Numbered from the stretch's first letter, positions 1 to 7,713 are shown. The stretch: DNA of 32,640 nucleotides from Candidatus Pacearchaeota archaeon (GCA_016866975.1 VGKP01000009.1:1-32640); one strand, 5' to 3'. Translations and numbers: made by a program. The notes: generated by a model from the sequence alone, not told the origin.

Positions 1-1
1 G

Positions 2-1819
2 AAAGACAGCGGAGTGCAATACAGAGTATATCTAAGGAATCCTCCAGATACAAGCTACTATTACTCTTCACAGTTCCTACCTGTCGCGGCAGGGTATATA
101 TCAAGAGGGGAATATGCCACACAGACGAAAGATTTCACAGCTCCTGAAGGATACAAGGAACTTTGCGTAGATGTCAACGGACAGGAAGAATGTGGGTTCA
201 AGCAGGTATCGACAAGCTTTGCAGTCAAACAAATAAGAGATGAATTTGTGAAAGAAGAAATTAAGAACAATCAAGTGACATCTGAAAAAGAATGCATAAG
301 CGGGAGCGCAAGCTTATCTGGAGCAGTAGGTGCAGCATTGACAAATACCAATCCTCAGGCAGCGGGGGAAGAGGCATTGACTCCACAAATATACAAGAGA
401 GGAGTTATAAGAATATGCTCTACAGCCAATCCAGGAAATTCGACAAATCCAAACAGGTTTGTAGATGTAGGCAGTTGCGGAGAGCAGAGAGTAAGGTGCT
501 GGCTTGACCAAGAGAGTGTAGACAGGGCGATAACTGAAAACAATAAAGGTGCAAAAAAAGATGCATTGGAAGCGATAAAAGCGCAACAGATAAAAGTGCT
601 TCAAGAACAGGGGAGCATATTGAGAGAAGACCAAGCTACAACTTTATTGAGTAAAATGAGGAAAGAGATAGGAGATATTGAAAGCGATGTATCAAATGGA
701 AAAGACGTGGCTGAGGTAAAGAGAAAAGCAGAAGAGCTATTGCTGCAGATGGACACTGAATTTGGACCGAGACTTGAAAAATTGATATACAATCCTAATA
801 AGGCAGAAGTCTTATTGCTCAAGGCACAGGCATATGGCGCTGTAGCTGAAGCTTACAGAATGCGGGCGCAAAGAGGCGGCAAGACAATCCCTGCGCCAAG
901 TACAAGCCCTACTGCGAAATCGAGCTCTGCTTCTACTTCCTCGAACACTCTGCCTTTGCCTTCTCCGACGCTAAAAACTTTTGATCAACTTATTGAGAGT
1001 GGATTTTACTCCATTCCTTTTACGGTCGTTACTCCTGGTTTTACTCGTAATATTGATTTTACTTACTCTTCTAACGGATGGAAGAGTGGCTCTTCAGATT
1101 TTTTCGAAGTAAGCAAAGAACTTTCTTCTAGCCTTGGAGAAAAGAATTTCAGCGCAGGCCTTTCTCTCTTGCTCAAATATGCCCGAGATCATGAACAGGA
1201 TGGAGTATATGTTGAAACTGAGAGTGTGAAGTATCGAGGAGGAAACAATGATTTTCTCATTGAGCATAATCGAACCACATTTAATATCCGCTACTCTTTG
1301 AAATGGGAATGGTATTTTGGAGAGAAGTGGATTAATCAAAAAAATCCGGATGGTGAATTTGAAAAAAAAGTTTTCGAAGCCGTTAAGACCTTGGATGAGG
1401 ATAAAGGTGCTCTTTTGATTTTTAGTCTTTCTAATCTTTCATTATTCAATAAACTAATTTCTTCGCCTTCTTCCTCTTCTTCAGGAACAATTACTTCAAC
1501 AACAACTACTTCTGCACCGAAATCTATTGTTCTCAAAGGTGAGAGCACTTACGACCCTCGGAAGAAATTGCCTATCTTTGTTGATGGCCAAGACAGCGGA
1601 GTTTATCTTAATGGAGGAAAGATTTATCGAGAAGGAGTCTCTGGAGAGATAGGGGTCGTGAAGAATAGCATAAGCAGTCTCCCCCTCCTTTCTATTTTTA
1701 ACTCCCATAAAAAAACTCTCGGAGACTCACTTTATGATGCTCTTAATGGAGGAACACTTATTAACCAACCAACTGGACAAGATGTCAAAATTATCACAGC
1801 TGGAAATGCCCCTTCTTGA
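2..1819 (+). CDS. Large surface/secreted-type protein, 5' truncated by window edge
   Basis: The frame is open to the first bases, so the true start lies upstream and only the last ~605 codons are here. The N-terminal half has scattered cysteines (pairs around ELC..EEC and SCGEQRVRCWLDQ), then a charged helical, coiled-coil-like stretch (about residues 175-290), a Ser/Thr/Pro-rich linker (about 295-320), and a C-terminal region rich in aromatic residues and serine. I recognise no enzyme motif. The composition suggests an extracytoplasmic or cell-surface protein of the large kind found in DPANN archaea; this is inference. Codon use changes near base 900: AGA and ATA dominate before it, CGN and ATT after it. 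The TGA stop is followed by 15 further Ser/Pro-rich codons to a TAA, so the tail may have been shortened by a nonsense change. Function unknown. Confidence 0.6.
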   Translation, partial: KDSGVQYRVYLRNPPDTSYYYSSQFLPVAAGYISRGEYATQTKDFTAPEGYKELCVDVNGQEECGFKQVSTSFAVKQIRDEFVKEEIKNNQVTSEKECISGSASLSGAVGAALTNTNPQAAGEEALTPQIYKRGVIRICSTANPGNSTNPNRFVDVGSCGEQRVRCWLDQESVDRAITENNKGAKKDALEAIKAQQIKVLQEQGSILREDQATTLLSKMRKEIGDIESDVSNGKDVAEVKRKAEELLLQMDTEFGPRLEKLIYNPNKAEVLLLKAQAYGAVAEAYRMRAQRGGKTIPAPSTSPTAKSSSASTSSNTLPLPSPTLKTFDQLIESGFYSIPFTVVTPGFTRNIDFTYSSNGWKSGSSDFFEVSKELSSSLGEKNFSAGLSLLLKYARDHEQDGVYVETESVKYRGGNNDFLIEHNRTTFNIRYSLKWEWYFGEKWINQKNPDGEFEKKVFEAVKTLDEDKGALLIFSLSNLSLFNKLISSPSSSSSGTITSTTTTSAPKSIVLKGESTYDPRKKLPIFVDGQDSGVYLNGGKIYREGVSGEIGVVKNSISSLPLLSIFNSHKKTLGDSLYDALNGGTLINQPTGQDVKIITAGNAPS

Positions 1820-2126
1820 GAAGTATCTCCTTCTATTCTTCCTGGCTCTCAAAGCCCTTAAGGTATATAGTTGATAGGATATTTTTCTTATTGATCAACG
1901 GCTTGTTAGCATAGAAATAACCTTTGTTTAAAGTAAATCATTTCGATTAAGAGGAGTTGTTTGCAGCAACTTGAATATAAAATAGGCGTACAATTTGAGC
2001 TAATTTTTGTTCTGCACTAAGCATATTTGCGAAGCGAAATAAATTACCTCTTAATTTGCTTTGCCATATCTAAGTTCTTCTGTGTAAATTTCTCTCTATC
2101 CAGTTAATGTGCCAAAAAGAGAGAAT
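1820..2126. other. Intergenic stretch without recognised gene
   Basis: Between the truncated surface-protein gene and tRNA-Leu I see no convincing ORF or tRNA. There are short imperfect inverted repeats, for example GTTGATAGGA with TTATTGATCAAC near 1870-1902, GTTGTTTGCAGCAAC near 1956-1971, and GATTAAGAGG (about 1946) with CCTCTTAATT (about 2047). They could be a terminator or structured RNA, but nothing decides it. Confidence 0.4.
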
Positions 2127-2209
2127 GCGGGGGCTAGGATTTGAACCTAGGAAGGCACTAAGCCACTGCGTCCTAAGCGCAGTCCATTTGACCGCTCTGG
2201 CACCCCCGC
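2127..2209 (-). tRNA. tRNA-Leu (anticodon UAG)
   Basis: On the minus strand a complete class II cloverleaf can be drawn. The acceptor stem is GCGGGGG/CCCCCGC, the anticodon stem ACTGCG/CGCAGT closes the loop CTTAGGA with anticodon UAG, a long variable arm contains GGC..GCC, and the T loop is TTCAAAT. The 3' CCA is not encoded. No TATA box lies at the usual distance. A hairpin element (2232-2279) sits upstream and a TATA-like ATTCTTAAAG lies near 2315, so the element may have moved the promoter away from the gene. Confidence 0.95.
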
Positions 2210-2231
2210 ATACATAAGAAACCTATGGTTC

Positions 2232-2279
2232 GTCAAGGACTTCGTCCTTGAGCGCGCTCAGGAATTTTTGATTCCTGAC
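2232..2279. repeat. Paired hairpins upstream of tRNA-Leu, related to the palindromic elements
   Basis: Two back-to-back stem-loops: GTCAAGGA-cttcg-TCCTTGAG, then CTCAGGAAT-ttttg-ATTCCTGAC. The first begins with the same GTCAAGGA as the left end of the 120-bp elements at 20892 and 22276, and the outer pairing has the same one-base asymmetry (CGTC against GAGCG). It lies in the 5' flank of tRNA-Leu. Confidence 0.6.
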
Positions 2280-2352
2280 GTCTTGTTGGTCAACTACTCT
2301 TAGGAAACTATCCTACTTTAAGAATGTTGACTATGACTATGACATATAAAGG

Positions 2353-2360
2353 TTTTTAAA
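2353..2360 (+). promoter_or_regulatory. TATA box of the sigma-like gene
   Basis: TTTTTAAA ends 20 nt before the ATG at 2381. This suits a near-leaderless archaeal mRNA and supports the chosen start. Confidence 0.55.
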
Positions 2361-2380
2361 GTAATAGTATACTCAGTGAA

Positions 2381-3142
2381 ATGGAAAATGAAGCAATGAA
2401 AGCAGGAATATCTCGAGAGCTTGCGTCAAAGCTTGTTCTTGAAAGAGATGCAATGACTGCTAAGATAGAATCCTTAAGACAAAGACTAAACTTCTCACCT
2501 GAGAGAAAAAGAGATTCTATAGCAGAGAGAGTAAAGAGGTATGAAGATAGGAGGTTAGAGATTATCACGTTTTTTGTGGAAATGAACATTCCACTAGTCC
2601 GTTATATAGTCAGTAAGTATCATTTCAACCATCCTAAACTTGATAAGTTGGAACTTATGGAAAAATGTGAAGATAGTTTGGTCAGGTGTGCAGAAAGATA
2701 TAATCCTTCTAACTCTGAAGCAAAATTTGGGACTTATGCGGCAAGAGCATTGGAAAGAGCCTGTGAGAAAGTGAATATAAAAGCACATAGAGAGAAAAGA
2801 GACATTGATAAGATCAGTCAACTTGAAGAACAAATATATGATGATGAGGGGTTTACTATAGGAGATGAGTATGTTGATCCTCAGCAGAAAAACCCTGCAG
2901 GAGACCCGATATATAATGATCAAGTAAGAATAGTAGGACAGATCCTAAAAACTCTTGGAGAAAGGGAAAGAACTATCCTTGAATATAGATTTGGATTCAA
3001 TGGTTCAGAATATTCCTGCGAAGATTTAGTACCGAAATTTAAGGTCACAAGAGAAAGAATAAGACAAATTCAAAATGCGGGGCTTAAAAAAGCGAGAGAT
3101 TATCTTGCAAGAAGAGGGATAACAAAAATAGATGAGATATAA
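2381..3142 (+). CDS. Bacterial sigma-70-like transcription factor (regions 2 and 4)
   Basis: 253 aa. Residues ~68-130 resemble sigma region 2: PLVRYIVSKY, then a helix with LELMEKCEDSLVRCAERYNPS and FGTYAARALERA, matching the region 2.1-2.3 pattern. Residues ~183-246 resemble region 4: TLGERERTILEYRFGF followed by a helix-turn-helix ending TRERIRQIQNAGLKKAR, nearly the canonical sigma -35-reading helix. The WWIRQAI-like aromatic residues that melt the -10 element in bacteria are missing (YAARALERA instead), and region 3 is short or absent. A TATA box TTTTTAAA (2353-2360) precedes the ATG by about 20 nt, so the gene itself has an archaeal promoter. It converges on the TFB gene with stop codons touching. 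The family match is clear to me; binding to the archaeal RNA polymerase clamp is inference. Confidence 0.85.
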   Translation: MENEAMKAGISRELASKLVLERDAMTAKIESLRQRLNFSPERKRDSIAERVKRYEDRRLEIITFFVEMNIPLVRYIVSKYHFNHPKLDKLELMEKCEDSLVRCAERYNPSNSEAKFGTYAARALERACEKVNIKAHREKRDIDKISQLEEQIYDDEGFTIGDEYVDPQQKNPAGDPIYNDQVRIVGQILKTLGERERTILEYRFGFNGSEYSCEDLVPKFKVTRERIRQIQNAGLKKARDYLARRGITKIDEI

Positions 3143-4078
3143 CTATTTACTTGAACTTCTATCGACTGCTGCAGCTACTTTTGCCTTGAGTTTCTCTTCG
3201 AGATCCAAGCGATCTATCAATTCTTTGTATCTGTTTCTTATAGTCACTTCTGTAATGCCTGCTACATCCGCGACTTCTCTCTGCGTCTTCTTCTCATCAT
3301 TTATTAATGCGGCGACATAAAGGGCTGCCGCGGCGACTCCTGCAGGGCCTCTTCCAGATGTAAGTTCAGAAATGTCTGCTTTCTTTAGTATTTTTAATGC
3401 CTCATTCTGGGTTTTTGGAGAGAGATGGAGAATAGATGAAAATCTTGAGATATAGTCTTTTGGTGAGCTTGGCGTGACTTTGATTTTTAGCTTTCTGACA
3501 ATGAAACGATATGTCCTTCCAATCTCTTTCCTCTCCACATCAGACGCTCCTGCAATCTCATCAAGAGTTCTTGGGATGTTATATGAACGGCATGCGGCAT
3601 AAATACAGGCTGCTATTACTGACTCCATGCTTCTACCTCTTACAAGTCCTCTTTGAAGGACAAAATTGTATACCCTGGATGCTTCATCCCTAACGACAGA
3701 AGGAAGGTTCAGGAAGCTTGCCACTCTTCTTAGTTCAGCCATGGCTAGCCTTAGATTTCTTTCAATAGAAGTAGATACTCTCTCCTGCCATTTCTTCAAT
3801 CTTAAGAATTTTCTTGTTTGACCTGCCTCAAGCCTGTAGATATCAGAAATCTCTCCTACATTAGTTGTAAGCCCTTTGTCGAACTTCTGGAGAGACATAG
3901 GGGCACCGCCACGTCCTTTCTTGTCAGCCTTGTCAAACTGGCCTCCTAGGTCCTGTCCGGTATCGACCATCTTCTCTTCGATGATAAGGCCACATTCATT
4001 GCATATAATCTCGCCGCGCTGGTCGTCATAGGTCAGGTCGACACTTCCACACTCTGGGCAGCGCTTAACATAGCTCAT
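3143..4078 (-). CDS. tfb: Transcription initiation factor B (TFB)
   Basis: 311 aa, the usual length. The N-terminal zinc ribbon uses C7, C10, C26 and C29 (CPEC...CNEC). It is followed by a B-finger/linker region (residues ~35-100) and two cyclin-like repeats (about 110-205 and 210-305). The second repeat carries the BRE-reading helix-turn-helix near TQREVADVAGITEVTIRNRY. TFB bridges TBP-bound promoter DNA and RNA polymerase in archaea. A TATA element GATTTAAAAAGG (4096-4107) lies at leaderless distance from the ATG. The gene follows eS8 on the same strand and ends exactly where the convergent sigma-like gene ends, so two unrelated initiation-factor families face each other here. Confidence 0.97.
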   Translation of the reverse strand: MSYVKRCPECGSVDLTYDDQRGEIICNECGLIIEEKMVDTGQDLGGQFDKADKKGRGGAPMSLQKFDKGLTTNVGEISDIYRLEAGQTRKFLRLKKWQERVSTSIERNLRLAMAELRRVASFLNLPSVVRDEASRVYNFVLQRGLVRGRSMESVIAACIYAACRSYNIPRTLDEIAGASDVERKEIGRTYRFIVRKLKIKVTPSSPKDYISRFSSILHLSPKTQNEALKILKKADISELTSGRGPAGVAAAALYVAALINDEKKTQREVADVAGITEVTIRNRYKELIDRLDLEEKLKAKVAAAVDRSSSK

Positions 4079-4159
4079 AAATGGTATTTTGGAAAGATTT
4101 AAAAAGGAAACTGCAGATACACTATTTAAATCTTTCTATTAAGAAATATTTTCTCGAGG

Positions 4160-4525
4160 CTATTTCTGTTCCAATAGGACAGCATTAACACACCCTTCCT
4201 GACTTGGGCGATTGGTTATTCTTGCTTTTCCCATTGAAGTTTCAATAATGGCTCCTTTCATGAGCCTGTTTTGACGGGCAAAGAAACGATTCTGCGGGGT
4301 CTCCTCTACGTTTTTTATCTCAGCATGCTTGGTCTTTCCTTTTATAGAAATATTGGCTACATTTGCCCTCAGCAATATGACTTTTCTTGCCCCGCCCCTG
4401 ACATAGAGCTTCTTTGTTTTTGTGTCGCCTAAAGTGACTTGCCTTTCAGGGTTTCTTTTCTCATAGAGTTTCTTTTTCCTTTGCTTGTGATATTTTCCAC
4501 CTGAAATCTTTCTTCCATAATTCAT
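4160..4525 (-). CDS. rps8e: 30S ribosomal protein eS8
   Basis: 121 aa, typical for archaeal eS8. The N-terminus is the recognisable MNYGRKISGGKYHKQRKKK, followed by conserved RKVILLRANVANI and the C-terminal ITNRPSQEGCVNAVLL. It is an rRNA-binding protein of the small subunit. A TATA box GGTTTATATACC (4545-4556) precedes the ATG by about 20-30 nt. An 81-nt gap with a second TATA box separates it from tfb downstream, so the two may be transcribed separately. Confidence 0.96.
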   Translation of the reverse strand: MNYGRKISGGKYHKQRKKKLYEKRNPERQVTLGDTKTKKLYVRGGARKVILLRANVANISIKGKTKHAEIKNVEETPQNRFFARQNRLMKGAIIETSMGKARITNRPSQEGCVNAVLLEQK

Positions 4526-4636
4526 ATATCAAAGGAAAAAAGTTGGTTTATATACCTTTCCCTAAAGTGGGCTGTAAAGTTAAATTCATCTAAAATGGCA
4601 CATTTAAAATGTAAGAAAAACAAAAATTCAAGCAAG

Positions 4637-4680
4637 CCTCGGCTTAAAAGCCGAGGTTAAAACCCGAAGGGTTTTGTGAT
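4637..4680. repeat. Hairpin pair sharing the right-end motif TTTTGTGAT
   Basis: CCTCGGCTTAAAAGCCGAGG (4637-4656) is followed by AAAACCCGAAGGGTTTT (4659-4675) and GTGAT. The second half recurs almost exactly at 22048-22074. It ends with the same TTTTGTGAT that ends the adjacent element, so it looks like the right end of a related, perhaps older, element into which the 4681-4798 copy inserted. Confidence 0.6.
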
Positions 4681-4798
4681 GTCGGGAACCGATGAAAACC
4701 ACACCTTTCAAGGTGTGGTGGTTCCCGAGCATCTCCAAAAACGAGCGCCTGCAACAAACTTCGGCTTTTAAGCCGAGGTGGCGCATCGTTTTTGTGAT
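4681..4798. repeat. Palindromic element copy 1 (double stem-loop, intact)
   Basis: Two modules, each an outer stem enclosing an inner hairpin. Module 1: outer GTCGGGAACC with GGTTCCCGAGCAT, inner ACCACACCTTTCAAGGTGTGGT (22 nt, broken here as ACCACACC/GGTGTGGT). Module 2: outer AAAAACGAGCGCC with GGCGCATCGTTTTT, inner hairpin around CGGCTTTTAAGCCG. Each outer stem has one extra base on its 3' side. It ends TTTTTGTGAT, and the 5' flank just outside is also TTTTGTGAT, the arrangement expected for insertion 3' of a short target that matches the right-end motif. Confidence 0.8.
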
Positions 4799-4915
4799 AT
4801 TTTTTTAATGCTAGAGATCAGAGAATCAAAAACATGCTTAGAGTTTTAACTCTGAATCCTCGAGGTTAGTATGAGTGATGCATTGCGTTTTTAATTTCTC
4901 CAGAGTAATGCGATA

Positions 4916-4927
4916 GATTTAAATACG
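4916..4927 (+). promoter_or_regulatory. TATA box of the Sm-like gene
   Basis: GATTTAAATACG lies about 20-30 nt before the ATG at 4947. This favours that ATG over the upstream in-frame TTG at 4935, which would leave almost no room for initiation. Confidence 0.55.
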
Positions 4928-4946
4928 TTCACGATTGCATGGATTT

Positions 4947-5195
4947 ATGGTGAATGGAATCGAACGACCTCTAGACCTTTTGAATGCTTCGAAAGGAAAA
5001 GAAGTAATGATACAGTTGAAGGGAGAAAAGCAATTCGTCGGAACCCTAATGGCTTTTGATATTCATATCAATGTCGTATTAGATAATGCAAAAGAGATGG
5101 AAAATGGTACTCTGAAGAAGAATATCGGACTGACTTTTCTTAGAGGAGACACTATAATCTTCATTTCTCCAGCTTCAACTAGTTTGAAGAGATAA
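4947..5195 (+). CDS. Archaeal Sm-like (LSm) RNA-binding protein
   Basis: 82 aa from the ATG chosen by TATA spacing. The Sm1 motif is visible in VMIQLKGEKQFVGTLMAFD followed by HINVVLDNA, and Sm2 in GLTFLRGDTIIFISP (LRGD in place of the usual IRGD). The fold forms six- or seven-membered rings that bind U-rich RNA, and in archaea it associates with RNase P, tRNA and small RNAs. The neighbour across the next intergenic gap is an RNase Z operon on the other strand. Confidence 0.93.
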   Translation: MVNGIERPLDLLNASKGKEVMIQLKGEKQFVGTLMAFDIHINVVLDNAKEMENGTLKKNIGLTFLRGDTIIFISPASTSLKR

Positions 5196-5201
5196 ATATC
5201 T

Positions 5202-5642
5202 TCAAAGTGTATTCTCATCTAGGAAATTTTGAATGAGTTTGACTTTATCGTGTCTTTGTATGCGTTTATAGAATCGTAGAGCAACAGGAAGGGGTTGTGT
5301 TGGCAAGATAAGTCCTTTCCATATTACATTTTTAATTGTCTTGACACTCGTATTTTTCCGGTCTTCATAAACTGCAATCTCAAACTCTATATCTTCTATA
5401 CTGGCTTTTAGGAGATATGCCCCTTTATCTTTAATGTAAAAGTCTTTTGTGACTAATATGCCGAGAATCCTCCTAAATCTCTCAAGACTTTCAGGAGTAG
5501 TGGTGATGTCAATATCGTTTGGCTCCACAGGCAGACCCTGGACGAAAAGATTAACGGAGCCTTCGAGGTACCATGTCAATTTTTCATCTTTAATGATAGA
5601 CAGGAACCTGTTCAGTGCAGAGTATATCTCTTTTTCATTCAT
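5202..5642 (-). CDS. Small nucleotidyltransferase-fold protein
   Basis: 146 aa. The nucleotidyltransferase signature is present: G28-S29 in YLEGSVNLF, then D43-x-D45 in NDIDITTT, with a third acidic candidate in IEFEIAVYED. The rest is helical. Substrate unknown: this superfamily includes tRNA-modifying toxins, MNT-type antitoxins and aminoglycoside-modifying enzymes. Its start overlaps the end of the upstream nucleotidyltransferase gene by 8 nt, and that gene in turn overlaps RNase Z, so all three are probably translated from one mRNA. It is the last gene of the operon. Confidence 0.75.
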   Translation of the reverse strand: MNEKEIYSALNRFLSIIKDEKLTWYLEGSVNLFVQGLPVEPNDIDITTTPESLERFRRILGILVTKDFYIKDKGAYLLKASIEDIEFEIAVYEDRKNTSVKTIKNVIWKGLILPTQPLPVALRFYKRIQRHDKVKLIQNFLDENTL

Positions 5643-6114
5643 TTTCTTGTAGTAGTTTGTATTTTAGAAAGTTTTCTTCTGGTTTGTCCTTACTTTTTTT
5701 GTGTGCCTTTTTGTAAATAGAAACTAGACTTTCTTTCGATACAATATCTATTTTGAGACCGTGTATCTCTAATTTTTTTAATTGAGGCGTTTTTTCTTGC
5801 CAAAATTCTATAGAGTCACATTCTATGATCAGATCAGACTTTATTATCTGCAAAGTATGCCACTTTTCGGAGTACTTATATTTCATTCTTTCTTTTTTAA
5901 GCATATTTATTAGTTTCTCAAAACTTTTCTCAGGAACCAAAATGTCTATATCGTTAATTATCAGACCTTTATTCTTTGTATAAACAAACAATGCAAGACT
6001 TCCATATAGTATCGGTCTTAATCCTGTTTTCTTGCATATATGAACTATCTTCTTACAAAATTTAATTAATCTTAATGTTTTAAGCTTATTTTTTGGAAAA
6101 GCATTTACTCTCAT
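5635..6114 (-). CDS. Second small nucleotidyltransferase-fold protein
   Basis: 159 aa. The signature is G38-S39 in LYGSLALFVY and D55-x-D57 in INDIDILVPE. A third acidic residue probably lies in LIIECDSIEFW. The N-terminus is basic (KNKLKTLRLIKFCKK), which would suit RNA binding. It is related in architecture, though not closely in sequence, to the protein encoded just downstream, so the pair could be a heterodimer or an old duplication. It overlaps RNase Z by 4 nt (6111-6114). Its substrate cannot be read from the sequence. Coupling to RNase Z suggests tRNA 3'-end biology, but this is inference. Confidence 0.75.
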   Translation of the reverse strand: MRVNAFPKNKLKTLRLIKFCKKIVHICKKTGLRPILYGSLALFVYTKNKGLIINDIDILVPEKSFEKLINMLKKERMKYKYSEKWHTLQIIKSDLIIECDSIEFWQEKTPQLKKLEIHGLKIDIVSKESLVSIYKKAHKKSKDKPEENFLKYKLLQENE

Positions 6115-7010
6115 ACTACAATTGTATCCAGGTCTTTTGCTATCCTAGTGTTCTTGAAAATCTTTTTTGCCTGCTTTTCAATTATCTGCGGGGCGTGCTC
6201 ATATCTTTGAGAGATGTGCGTCAGAATAAGGCTCTTTGCTTTTGCTTTTTTTGCGATATTTGCTGCCTGTCCTGCAGTAAGGTGCTTGTATTCCTTCGCT
6301 CTTTCTTCTTCTTCAATGGCAAAAGTAGACTCTGCGATTATGAGATCAGAATCCTTCGCTATCTCTACAGCATTTTGGTTCATCTCTGTATCCAGTATGA
6401 ATGTTACTTTTCTTCCCTCTTCTGTATAGGTGATGTCCTTTGCCTTTATTTTTTTTCCATTGAATATGATGTCATGACCATTCTGCAGCTGTCCAAGAAT
6501 AGGGGAATTAGGAAGCTTCAATTTCTGTATCTTTCTTTTATCTAATCTGGTCTTTTTCTTGATGTTGAAAGAATATGCACAGGAGGGTATGCCATGAGAC
6601 ATTGGTTTTGCCTCAATAAAAAACTCTTTCTCATGTACGATTGTGCCTTCTTTTACTTCGTGAATCTCAATAGGTATTCTTATATGAAGCAGAAGTTCTT
6701 CAATCAAAGAAAAAAATTTCTTTGTCCCTGCTGGACCATAGACCATAAGCTTTCTCTGATAATCTGACATAGCCAGTGTCTGAAGCAATCCCGGGATGCC
6801 TAGAATATGGTCTCCATGCCAATGAGTTATAAGAAGTCTCGTTATCTTTGTAGGTGATAGCTTAGCGTACCTAAACTGTCTCTGGATACCCTCTCCACAG
6901 TCCACAAGAATCTGTTCGTCTTTATATGACAAAAAAATACCTGTATGGCTTCTTAGTTCGGTAGGGACTGCATTCCCCGTACCTAGAAAAGTCAAAGTTA
7001 TCGGTTCCAT
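6111..7010 (-). CDS. rnz: Ribonuclease Z (tRNA 3'-end endonuclease)
   Basis: 299 aa, the normal length of the short form. The metallo-beta-lactamase motif HWHGDH is at residues 63-68. Further expected metal ligands are H139 (MSHG), D207 (FILDTEM) and H265 (LTHISQRY), and H243 sits in the family motif HLTAGQAA. It cuts tRNA precursors after the discriminator base so that CCA can be added. That is needed here because none of the tRNA genes in the window encodes CCA. A TATA element around 7028-7040 precedes the ATG at leaderless distance. It is first in a three-gene operon with two nucleotidyltransferases. Confidence 0.96.
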   Translation of the reverse strand: MEPITLTFLGTGNAVPTELRSHTGIFLSYKDEQILVDCGEGIQRQFRYAKLSPTKITRLLITHWHGDHILGIPGLLQTLAMSDYQRKLMVYGPAGTKKFFSLIEELLLHIRIPIEIHEVKEGTIVHEKEFFIEAKPMSHGIPSCAYSFNIKKKTRLDKRKIQKLKLPNSPILGQLQNGHDIIFNGKKIKAKDITYTEEGRKVTFILDTEMNQNAVEIAKDSDLIIAESTFAIEEEERAKEYKHLTAGQAANIAKKAKAKSLILTHISQRYEHAPQIIEKQAKKIFKNTRIAKDLDTIVV

Positions 7011-7083
7011 AATGATATATAGATATATTATTTATATAGGTTCCTAGAGGAAGCTTTATAAGATACAAGGCCCTTTTGTCGTC

Positions 7084-7713
7084 ATGGGAAAAAGAAGAGT
7101 ATTGACGATATATGTTCTAATCTTTCTGGCATCTTTTTTCTTAATAGCTTTTCAGTTTTCTACCACTCGACATTATATAGGATCTGTCGTATATGAAGAG
7201 AATAGCCCATTAGTCGTTAGCGATGGTTCAGGTGTAAGATTTTGGTTTGAAGAAGCTCTTTTATTATCTCCCGGGCTGGGGAAGAATTCATACGCAGTTA
7301 TAGAAAATACAGGCAAGATGAACCTGAGACATTGTGCCTTAGGATCAGGAGATAATTCTATAATACTGTCCTCTTCTGTTTTTTCTATCGGGGGAGAGAA
7401 AAGTACGAGAGTTCCTGTAAACATATTAGTAGCGAATGACATTCCTGAGGCTGGAAGTATTACCGTAATATTGGATTGCGAAGATTTCTCTGAATCTTAT
7501 GTCTCTTCTTTCACAGCACAAGGGTATGCTCCTATTACAACAGGTATTGCTGTTCAGGATGAAACAAAGGCAAAACTCTCTGTCGCAGGATATGTTTTCA
7601 TAGGCGTGATAATCGCCCTCATAATTGCCAGATTATTTTATAGGAGAGATATAAGAGCACATTCACATTATCCCAGGCCTAGAAGAACAATAGTGCCTTT
7701 GGAGTTGAGTTAG
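7084..7713 (+). CDS. Membrane-anchored protein of unknown function
   Basis: 209 aa. There is an N-terminal hydrophobic segment (about residues 6-26, LTIYVLIFLASFFLIAF), an extracytoplasmic domain of beta-rich composition (about 30-155), and a C-terminal membrane segment (about 165-187) ending in a basic tail (RLFYRRDIR.., RPRRT). The central domain could be an Ig-like or CARDB-like fold, but I see no decisive motif. TATA box GCTTTATAAGAT (7053-7064) supports the ATG used. It is divergent from RNase Z. Confidence 0.7.
   Translation: MGKRRVLTIYVLIFLASFFLIAFQFSTTRHYIGSVVYEENSPLVVSDGSGVRFWFEEALLLSPGLGKNSYAVIENTGKMNLRHCALGSGDNSIILSSSVFSIGGEKSTRVPVNILVANDIPEAGSITVILDCEDFSESYVSSFTAQGYAPITTGIAVQDETKAKLSVAGYVFIGVIIALIIARLFYRRDIRAHSHYPRPRRTIVPLELS

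Larger units (their letters stand above)
4526..4946. other. Intergenic region carrying a palindromic element
   Basis: This 420-nt stretch between the divergent eS8 and Sm-like genes holds no ORF I would support. It contains the eS8 TATA box (4545-4556), a hairpin pair at 4637-4675, a full ~118-bp double stem-loop element (4681-4798) and the Sm-like gene TATA box (4916-4927). The part at 4800-4915 is unexplained. Confidence 0.7.

Noticed and set aside
314..634. Minus-strand frames inside the first gene
   Set aside because: Shadows of the strongly coding plus frame; no start signals.
3132..3320. Plus-strand frame inside tfb
   Set aside because: Antisense shadow; tfb is certain.
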